From positions 1 to 10,869 of the forward strand of contig JBOGDF010000185.1 of the NCBI GenBank assembly GCA_050701635.1: a stretch of 10,869 nt of DNA, written 5' to 3'. The translations under genes and the position numbers were made by a program. The notes beneath the pieces are model-generated. The model made no database searches. It saw nothing but the letters and a program-made list of their open reading frames with translations, and was not told the DNA's origin. Numbering within the stretch: the stretch's first letter is position 1; each line of letters begins with the position of its first letter. This DNA comes from WHSM01 sp050701635. GTDB taxonomy: Bacteria > Actinomycetota > Actinomycetes > Mycobacteriales > Micromonosporaceae. Positions 5,703 to 10,869 of this stretch are shown one piece after another.

Positions 5703-6689
5703 ATGAGAGTCCTCGTCACCGGCGGTGCCGGCTTCATCGGATCCCACTATGTCCGCACCATATTCACCGGCGGCTACCCCGCGTACGCCGACGCCGAGGT
5801 CACGGTGCTGGACAAGCTGACGTACTCCGGCAATCGGGACAATCTCTCGCCGGTCGCCGAGAATCCGCGGCTGCGGTTCGTGGAGGGCGACATCTGCGAC
5901 CCGGAGCTGGTCGACGAGCTGCTGCCCGGCCATGACGCGATCGTGCACTTCGCCGCCGAGTCGCACGTCGACCGGTCGATCCTGGGCGCGGCGCCGTTCG
6001 TGATCGCCAACGTGCTGGGTACGCAGAACCTGCTGGACGCGGCGCTGCGGCACCAGATCGGACGCTTCGTCCACGTCTCCACCGACGAGGTGTACGGGTC
6101 GATCTCCGAGGGTTCGTGGCCGGAGACCCACCCGATCGAGCCGAATTCGCCGTACTCGGCGTCGAAGGCCGGCTCGGATCTGCTGGCGCGGGCGTACCAC
6201 CGTACGCACGGGATGGACGTGCTGGTCACCCGCTGCTCGAACAACTACGGGCCGTACCAGTTCCCGGAGAAGGTGATCCCGCTCTTCGTCACCAACCTGA
6301 TCGACGGCAAGACCGTTCCGCTGTACGGCGACGGCGGCAACGTACGGGACTGGCTGCACGTCGACGACCACTGCCACGGCATCCAGCTCGTGCTCGAGAA
6401 GGGCCGCGCCGGCGAGGTCTACAACATCGGCGGCGGCACCGAGCTGACCAACAAGGAGCTCACCCAACTGCTGCTCGACGCCTGTGGCAAGGACTGGGAG
6501 TCGGTCGAGTACGTCACCGACCGTAAGGGTCACGACCGCCGCTACTCGGTCGACATCTCCAAGATCTCCAGCGAGCTCGGGTATGAGCCGCGGGTGCCGT
6601 TCCAGACCGGCCTGGCCGACACGGTGCGGTGGTACCAGGACAACCGCGGCTGGTGGGAGCCGCTCAAGAAGCGGGCTGGCCTAGCGTGA
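5703..6689 (+). CDS. rmlB: dTDP-glucose 4,6-dehydratase
   Basis: RmlB converts dTDP-glucose to dTDP-4-keto-6-deoxyglucose with a bound NAD+, the second step to dTDP-L-rhamnose. It is an extended short-chain dehydrogenase. The cofactor motif TGGAGFIGSHYVR is at 6-18, HFAAESHVDRS at 82-92, the catalytic STDEVYG at 126-132 with Thr127, Asp128 and Glu129, and YSASK at 151-155 with the Tyr/Lys pair. RCSNNYGPYQFPEKVIPLF (177-195) and YNIGGG are also characteristic. The 328-residue length is normal. No Shine-Dalgarno precedes ATG 5703, and the likely -10 element ends about ten bases before it, so the mRNA may be leaderless. The stop overlaps the rmlD start (GTGA). It heads the plus arm rmlB-rmlD-glycosyltransferase. 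Confidence 0.97.
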   Translation: MRVLVTGGAGFIGSHYVRTIFTGGYPAYADAEVTVLDKLTYSGNRDNLSPVAENPRLRFVEGDICDPELVDELLPGHDAIVHFAAESHVDRSILGAAPFVIANVLGTQNLLDAALRHQIGRFVHVSTDEVYGSISEGSWPETHPIEPNSPYSASKAGSDLLARAYHRTHGMDVLVTRCSNNYGPYQFPEKVIPLFVTNLIDGKTVPLYGDGGNVRDWLHVDDHCHGIQLVLEKGRAGEVYNIGGGTELTNKELTQLLLDACGKDWESVEYVTDRKGHDRRYSVDISKISSELGYEPRVPFQTGLADTVRWYQDNRGWWEPLKKRAGLA

Positions 6690-7555
6690 CCTCCCGCTGG
6701 CTGGTCACCGGGGCCGGCGGGATGCTCGGCCAGGACCTGGTGGCTTCGCTCGCGGCCACCGTCGATGTCGAGGTCACTGCCGCGCGTCGCGCTGAGCTCG
6801 ACATTGAAGATCCTTCGGGGGTACGCGACGCGGTCGCCGGCCATGACGTCGTGGTCAACTGCGCCGCGTACACCGACGTGGACGGTGCCGAGACCGACGA
6901 GGCGACCGCGACCGCCCTCAACGGCGACGCCGTCGCCTCGCTGGCCGAAGCGTGCGCGACGTCCGGCGCGCGGCTGATCTCGCTCTCCACCGACTACGTG
7001 TTCGCCGGCGACGGCACGGTGCCGTACCCGGAGGACGCGCCGACGGCGCCGCTCAACGCGTACGGGCGGAGCAAGCTGGTCGGCGAACGGGCGGTGCTGC
7101 GGCTGCTCCCCGACACCGGGTACGTGGTCCGTACCGCCTGGCTGTACGGCGCGCACGGCCGCAGCTTCGTGTCGACCATGCTCCGGCTGGCCACCGAGCG
7201 GGACACCGTCGACGTGGTCGACGACCAGCGCGGGCAGCCCACCTGGACCGGCGCGCTGGCGCGCCAGCTCGTCTCGCTGGGCCAGGCCGCGCTGGCGGGC
7301 GACGCGCCGGCCGGGGTCTACCACGGCACCGCCTCGGGCGAGACCACCTGGTACGGCCTGGCCCGCGCGATCTTCGCCGCCGCGGGCCACGACCCGTCCC
7401 GGGTGCACCCGACGACGTCGGAGAAGTTCGTACGCCCGGCGAAGCGCCCGGCGTACTCGGTGCTGGGTCACGACCGCTGGAAGCTGGCCGGTGTGGCGCC
7501 GCAGGCCGCCTGGCAGGACAGCCTCCGTACGGCACTGGAGAGCTGGCCCTCGTGA
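6686..7555 (+). CDS. rmlD: dTDP-4-dehydrorhamnose reductase
   Basis: RmlD reduces dTDP-4-keto-L-rhamnose to dTDP-L-rhamnose with NAD(P)H, the last step of the pathway. The protein has 289 residues, the usual size. LVTGAGGMLGQDL (6-18) is the cofactor-binding turn, VVNCAAYTDVDGAE (56-69) and ISLSTDYVFAG (98-108) follow, then the catalytic YGRSK (Tyr126, Lys130) and VRTAWLYG (148-155). GQPTWTGALA (183-192) matches the conserved C-terminal substrate region. The frame is open to 6629, but GTG 6686 was chosen because it starts the protein just before the nucleotide-binding strand and overlaps the rmlB stop as GTGA. There is no clear Shine-Dalgarno, so initiation probably depends on coupling to rmlB. 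The glycosyltransferase follows after 13 bases. Confidence 0.96.
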   Translation: MTSRWLVTGAGGMLGQDLVASLAATVDVEVTAARRAELDIEDPSGVRDAVAGHDVVVNCAAYTDVDGAETDEATATALNGDAVASLAEACATSGARLISLSTDYVFAGDGTVPYPEDAPTAPLNAYGRSKLVGERAVLRLLPDTGYVVRTAWLYGAHGRSFVSTMLRLATERDTVDVVDDQRGQPTWTGALARQLVSLGQAALAGDAPAGVYHGTASGETTWYGLARAIFAAAGHDPSRVHPTTSEKFVRPAKRPAYSVLGHDRWKLAGVAPQAAWQDSLRTALESWPS

Positions 7556-7558
7556 GCC

Positions 7559-7562
7559 GGAG
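7559..7562 (+). promoter_or_regulatory. Ribosome binding site setting the glycosyltransferase start
   Basis: GGAG lies six bases before GTG 7569, just after the rmlD stop. It selects this start over the upstream open frame that begins at 7491 inside rmlD. Confidence 0.7.
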
Positions 7563-7568
7563 TACGCC

Positions 7569-8585
7569 GTGAGCCAGCCGCGGGTGTCGGCGGTGGTGCT
7601 GGCGTGGCAGGCCGAGCCGTGGCTGCCCCGGGCGGTGGACGCGCTGCTGGAGTCGAAGGGCGTCGAGGTCGACGTGGTGCTGGTCGACAACGGCTGCACC
7701 ACCGACGACGTGACCCACCTCGAAGGCCGACCCGGTGTGACGGTGGTACGCCCCGGCGAGAACACCGGGTTCGCGGGCGGCTGCAATCTGGGCGCCAGCC
7801 ACGCCACCGGCGACTACCTGGCGCTGGTCAACTCCGACTGCGTGGTCGAGCCGGACGCGCTGGCGCGGCTGGTCGAGGTGGTGGACCGGCCCGGCGTCGG
7901 CGTCACCGTCGGGAGCGTACGGCTCTCGGAAGACCCGTCGCTGGTCAACGCCGGCGCCAACCCGATCCACGTACTGGGGTTGTCGTGGTCGGGCGGGTTC
8001 CGGCAGCCGGAGACGCGTACCGAGCCGTACGCCACGCTCGGCGGCACCGGGGCGTGCATGCTCACCACCGCGGCGCACTGGCGGCGGTTGGACGGTTTTG
8101 ATGAGGCGTACTTCGCCTACCACGAGGACGCCGAGCTGTCGGTACGCACCTGGCGGCTCGGGGAACGCGTGATGGTGGTGCCCGACGCGGTGGCGGTGCA
8201 CCGGTACGAGTTCTCCCGCAACGCGTACAAGCTCTACCTGATCGAACGCAACCGGCTGATGTTCCTGGCGACGCTGTGGAGTGGCCGGGCGTTGCTGCTG
8301 CTCTCTCCCGCGCTGGCCGCGCTGGAGCTGGCGATGCTGGCGCTCGGCCTCAAACAGGGCTGGGCCGAGGAGAAGGTACGCGGCTGGTCCTGGCTCTGGC
8401 AGCACCGCTCCCACCTGCGGAAACGCCGCCGTCAGCTGAAGGCCGAGCGCACTGTCCCCAATAGACAGTGGATGGCGATGCTGACGCCGACCCTGGAGCC
8501 GGCCGCGATGGAGCTACCCCCCGGCACCGGCGTGCTTAACCTGGTGATGCGCGCCTACTGGGCCACCATCCGCCGCCTCGTCTGA
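7569..8585 (+). CDS. Family 2 glycosyltransferase, probable rhamnosyltransferase (WbbL-like)
   Basis: The 338-residue protein has a GT-A fold domain at about 6-215: SAVVLAWQAEPWL, VDVVLVDNGC (35-43), NTGFAGGCNLGA (65-76), the metal-binding ALVNSDC (85-91, a DxD-like NSD), GGTGACML (158-165) and the acceptor-side EDAELSVRTWR (186-196). This set resembles the rhamnosyltransferase branch of family GT2. A hydrophobic stretch at about 229-261 could anchor it to the inner membrane face, followed by an Arg/Lys-rich segment (RKRRRQLKAER). It directly follows rmlD, so dTDP-L-rhamnose is the likely donor; in Mycobacterium tuberculosis rmlD is likewise followed by wbbL, which adds rhamnose to decaprenyl-PP-GlcNAc. 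The actual acceptor here is unknown, so no symbol is given. GTG 7569 follows GGAG by six bases. Confidence 0.9.
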   Translation: MSQPRVSAVVLAWQAEPWLPRAVDALLESKGVEVDVVLVDNGCTTDDVTHLEGRPGVTVVRPGENTGFAGGCNLGASHATGDYLALVNSDCVVEPDALARLVEVVDRPGVGVTVGSVRLSEDPSLVNAGANPIHVLGLSWSGGFRQPETRTEPYATLGGTGACMLTTAAHWRRLDGFDEAYFAYHEDAELSVRTWRLGERVMVVPDAVAVHRYEFSRNAYKLYLIERNRLMFLATLWSGRALLLLSPALAALELAMLALGLKQGWAEEKVRGWSWLWQHRSHLRKRRRQLKAERTVPNRQWMAMLTPTLEPAAMELPPGTGVLNLVMRAYWATIRRLV

Positions 8586-8607
8586 GCCGGACGCGGGCAG
8601 GGCATCG

Positions 8608-9117
8608 TCAGCCGGCGCGCAGGTCGATGCGCCAGTCGTTGCAGCGGATCGGGTTGCCGACCGGGTACTCGAAGTCGCACTCGCCGAGCAGCTCGAAGCC
8701 GGCCTTGCGGCAGATCGCGTTCGACGGCGCGTTGCTCACGTTCGGGAACGCGTGCAGGTAGCGGTGCCGGCCGTCGCGGCGTACCTCCTCGATCAGCGCC
8801 CGGGTCGCCGCCACCGCGATCCCCCTCCCCTGGTACGCCGGCAGCACGTTCCAGCCGGTCTCGTACACCGTCTGGTTGCGCCACTCCTTCTCCCAGTAGC
8901 CGATGCCGCCCACCTTGGGCGCGTCCGGGGTCGCCAGCACGATCCGGTACATCTGGCCGCCGTCGGTGTGGTTCATCGCGAGACACCGCTGGTGCCGATC
9001 GCGCAGCTTCTCGTCGGTCTCCGGCCCGCCCAGGTGGACGGTCATCTCCGGCGCGTTGGCGCCGCGCAGCAGGTCGAGGTCGTCCTCGCCCCACGGCTCG
9101 ATCCTTACCTCCGTCAC
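8608..9117 (-). CDS. GNAT-family N-acetyltransferase
   Basis: This 169-residue protein has the GNAT acetyl-CoA fold. The core is ETGWNVLPAYQGRGIAVAA (86-104), where the beta-4 strand leads into the pyrophosphate-binding loop Q96-G-R-G-I-A, followed by helix alpha-3 and the C-terminal NAICRKAGFELLGE (133-146), typical of the family's last helix and strand. The N-terminal part (1-60) is polar with no recognisable substrate motif, so the acceptor amine (protein N-terminus, antibiotic, polyamine or small metabolite) cannot be named. Start GTG 9117 has GGAGG (9126-9122) four bases upstream. It follows the DPPF methyltransferase on the same strand with a 13-base gap, so the two probably form an operon. 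It is convergent with the glycosyltransferase across 22 bases; I see no good terminator hairpin between them. Confidence 0.9.
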   Translation of the reverse strand: MTEVRIEPWGEDDLDLLRGANAPEMTVHLGGPETDEKLRDRHQRCLAMNHTDGGQMYRIVLATPDAPKVGGIGYWEKEWRNQTVYETGWNVLPAYQGRGIAVAATRALIEEVRRDGRHRYLHAFPNVSNAPSNAICRKAGFELLGECDFEYPVGNPIRCNDWRIDLRAG

Positions 9118-9130
9118 ATCGCCTCCGAAG

Positions 9131-9841
9131 TCACGGCGCCTCCGGGGTCATCCGGAAGGTGAAGTATTCGACCTTCCAGCCGTCCTTGGTCAGCTCCCGC
9201 CGCTTCAGCTCCTCGGTCGCGAAGCCGGCGTCCGACGACACCCGATTCAGGTACGCCAGGACGCCGGACGTACCGAAGCAGACGAGCATCCGGCCGCCGG
9301 GGGCGAGCCGGGCGCGGGCGCCGTGGAAGAACGCCGTCATCGCCTGGTAGTTCTCGTCGGTGCTGGCGCGCTCCAGCAGAGTCCGCGGCGCGAACCAGCG
9401 GAACGGCGGATCGAAGATCATCAGGTCGAACTCGCCGTCCACGCTGTCGAAGACGTCGCTGTGCCGTACGGTCACCCGGTCCGCGACCCCGTTGCGCGCG
9501 GCGTTGTCCCGGGCCGCCTCCACCGCGATCGGGTTGACGTCGACCGCGAGCACATGGGACGACACCGACGCGGCCAGGATCGCGTTGACACCGCAGCCGG
9601 TGCCCATGTCCAGCACCCGGTCGGTCTCGCGTACCTCCGCCAGCACCGATTTTCCAAGCAGATCTGACATCCGGTTGATCGGATGCACCTGCGGCGGCAC
9701 CTCGAGGGTGAGCCCGAGGAAGTCGAACGTCTGCGTCGCGGCGCCCTCCCGCTGGGCCATCCGGTACGCGTTCTCGTGCCACTCGCGGACCCGCTCGGCA
9801 TAGTCGGCCGAGACCATCGGGGTGTACGCCGGATCGGTCAT
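9131..9841 (-). CDS. Class I methyltransferase with DPPF motif (MTS/PrmC-RsmC-like)
   Basis: The 236-residue protein has a C-terminal SAM-binding domain: motif I RVLDMGTGCGVNAI (75-88), VDVNPIAVEAARDNAARNG (100-118) with Asp101 for the ribose, the base-moiety block RHSDVFDSV (126-134), and motif IV FDPPF (143-147). A D/N-PP-F/Y motif IV is typical of enzymes that methylate planar nitrogens, such as PrmC/HemK on release factors and RsmC on rRNA; the overall look is the methyltransferase small domain. The N-terminal 70 residues lack a known RNA-binding domain. Substrate is unknown. ATG 9841 is chosen; the frame is open far upstream to 10861, but that extension is antisense to the transporter. 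ATG 9817 is a possible shorter start. There is no Shine-Dalgarno, and a TACGGT -10-like box sits seven bases before the ATG. Confidence 0.9.
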   Translation of the reverse strand: MTDPAYTPMVSADYAERVREWHENAYRMAQREGAATQTFDFLGLTLEVPPQVHPINRMSDLLGKSVLAEVRETDRVLDMGTGCGVNAILAASVSSHVLAVDVNPIAVEAARDNAARNGVADRVTVRHSDVFDSVDGEFDLMIFDPPFRWFAPRTLLERASTDENYQAMTAFFHGARARLAPGGRMLVCFGTSGVLAYLNRVSSDAGFATEELKRRELTKDGWKVEYFTFRMTPEAP

Positions 9842-9848
9842 GCCGAAA

Positions 9849-9854
9849 ACCGTA
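9849..9854 (-). promoter_or_regulatory. Possible -10 box giving a leaderless methyltransferase mRNA
   Basis: On the minus strand TACGGT (9854-9849) fits TAnnnT and is followed by seven bases and then ATG 9841. This spacing would start transcription at or one base before the start codon. No convincing -35 box was found. Confidence 0.33.
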
Positions 9855-9926
9855 GCCGACCGGTACGACGTGTTCGGTGGGCCACAATCCACCCCTGATC
9901 GCGGCTGGTCAGGAAAGGATGGCCAG

Positions 9927-10869
9927 GTGAATTCCGCCGCGCCGATCACCGCGCAGCCCGCCCAACACCCGACCGTCGTGGAGCGGTCCGAGAAGGTGCT
10001 GGGCGTCGTGCTGGCGGGGCTGTCGGGCGTCGCGATCTCGGTGCAGTCCAGGATCAACGGCGAGCTGGGGGTACGCCTCGGCGACGGCGTACTCGCCGCG
10101 GTGATCTCGTTCGGCTCCGGTCTGGTGCTCCTGGTCCTGGTGGTGCCGCTGGTGCCGAAGGCCCGTACCGGCGTCCGCCGGCTGGTCCGCGCCGTACGGG
10201 GCCGGTCGATCATGTTCTGGCAGTGTCTGGGCGGGGTCGGGGGCGCCACCCTGGTCGCCACCCAGGGGCTGACCGTCGGGACGCTCGGGGTGGCGGTGTT
10301 CGTGGTCGCGGTGGTGGCCGGCCAGACCGGCTCCAGCCTGCTGGTGGACAAGTTCGGCATCGGCCCGGGTGCCCGCCGGCCGCTGACCTGGCCCCGGATG
10401 ATCGGCGCCGCGCTCACCCTGGTCGCGGTCGCCGGCGCGATGTCGGGGCGGTTCGACGGCCGGATCGCGCTGTGGCTGATCGTGCTGCCGCTGATCGCCG
10501 GGTGCGCGATCGCCGTACAGCAGGCGGTCAACGGGCAGGTACGCGCCGCCGCCGACAGCGCGCTGACCGCGACCCTGCTCAACTTCGTCACGGGTACCAC
10601 CGCGCTGGTGCTGGCGTGGCTGGTGACCAGCCGGCTCGCGCTGCCGGACGCGTTCCCGACCGAACCGTGGCTGTACCTGGGCGGCGCGCTCGGGGTGGTG
10701 TTCATCGGGATCGCCGCCATGGTGGTGCGCTGGACCGGCGTACTGCTGTTCGGGCTGGCCACCATCGCCGGGCAGCTGGTCGGAGCTGTCGTGCTCGACC
10801 TGGTGGTGCCCGCGGAGGGCGCCCCGCTGCAGCAGGCGACCCTGATCGGGGCCGCGCTCACCCTGGTCG
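9927..10869 (+). CDS. DMT-superfamily transporter of the DUF606/YdcZ type, 3' end cut by window edge
   Basis: The frame is open for 314 codons from GTG 9927 to the right edge with no stop, so the last residues are missing. After a polar 24-residue N-terminus it is almost entirely hydrophobic, with about ten membrane helices in two halves. The halves repeat each other: SVQSRINGELGVRLG (38-52) matches AVQQAVNGQVRAAAD (196-210), and GQTGSSLLVDKFG (132-144) matches GQLVGAVVLDLVV (282-294). This duplication with the Q..NG motif is the pattern of DUF606 (YdcZ) proteins in the drug/metabolite transporter superfamily. The substrate is unknown. AGGAAAGGA at 9911-9919 lies seven bases before the GTG. 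It diverges from the methyltransferase across 85 bases; its transcript is probably single or continues beyond the window. Confidence 0.9.
   Translation, partial: MNSAAPITAQPAQHPTVVERSEKVLGVVLAGLSGVAISVQSRINGELGVRLGDGVLAAVISFGSGLVLLVLVVPLVPKARTGVRRLVRAVRGRSIMFWQCLGGVGGATLVATQGLTVGTLGVAVFVVAVVAGQTGSSLLVDKFGIGPGARRPLTWPRMIGAALTLVAVAGAMSGRFDGRIALWLIVLPLIAGCAIAVQQAVNGQVRAAADSALTATLLNFVTGTTALVLAWLVTSRLALPDAFPTEPWLYLGGALGVVFIGIAAMVVRWTGVLLFGLATIAGQLVGAVVLDLVVPAEGAPLQQATLIGAALTLV

Noticed and set aside
6542..8414. Long minus-strand frames antisense to rmlD and the glycosyltransferase
   Set aside because: They mirror conserved genes and show Arg/Pro/Gly-rich low-complexity products.
8586..8616. Possible terminator hairpin GCCGG...CCGGC between the glycosyltransferase and the GNAT gene
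   Set aside because: The five-base stem has a 21-base loop, cannot be extended on either side, lacks a T-tract and enters the GNAT coding region.
9919..9930. Mini-ORF ATG GCC AGG TGA overlapping the transporter start
   Set aside because: The Shine-Dalgarno-like tract touches the ATG, which is too close for initiation, and is correctly spaced for GTG 9927 instead. A leader-peptide role cannot be supported.
9842..10861. Upstream extension of the DPPF methyltransferase frame to 576 codons
   Set aside because: The added part is Ser/Thr/Arg/Pro-rich and antisense to the transporter, and the methyltransferase fold is complete from ATG 9841.

Overview
The window looks like a chromosomal segment of a high-GC actinobacterium, most likely of the Micromonosporaceae or a close relative. 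The reasons are a complete Pup ligase gene (pafA) of the actinobacterial Pup-proteasome system, a SigE-family ECF sigma factor, frequent GTG starts, very high GC with long antisense shadow ORFs, and a strong excess of the tetranucleotide GTAC. The family-level placement is inference. I see no rRNA, tRNA, CRISPR, insertion sequence, integrase or phage gene. The longest gap without a gene is the 179-base divergent region 1737-1915, so no stretch over 300 bases is empty.

Layout. Region 1 (1-1736, minus strand): pafA, followed 38 bases downstream by a small two-helix membrane protein that runs off the left edge. Region 2 (1859-3531, plus strand): an ECF sigma factor and a translationally coupled single-pass membrane protein whose outer part looks like a beta-propeller; together they resemble a sigma/regulator pair without a classical zinc anti-sigma domain. 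Region 3 (3528-8585): a dTDP-L-rhamnose locus in two divergent arms. The minus arm reads rmlA, a SAM methyltransferase, rmlC; the plus arm reads rmlB, rmlD, and a family 2 glycosyltransferase. All four enzymes converting glucose-1-phosphate to dTDP-L-rhamnose are present, and the adjacent glycosyltransferase is the natural candidate to spend the product, probably on a cell-wall or lipid-linked glycan. The arms are separated by only 60 bases holding a CTATAG palindrome that can act as a -10 element in both directions. Region 4 (8608-9841, minus strand): a class I methyltransferase with a DPPF motif, then a GNAT acetyltransferase. Region 5 (9927 to the right edge, plus strand): a DMT-type transporter of the DUF606/YdcZ family, nearly complete, with a clear internal duplication.

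How it fits together. Gene joints are tight: three GTGA start/stop overlaps (2428, 4121, 6686) imply translational coupling, and the sigma partner gene and rmlC are convergent with overlapping stop codons. Most content is conserved housekeeping. I do not see a convincing wholly new system. The parts most worth a second look are the sigma/propeller pair, the methyltransferase placed inside the rml operon, the shared -10 palindrome, and the genome-style GTAC bias.
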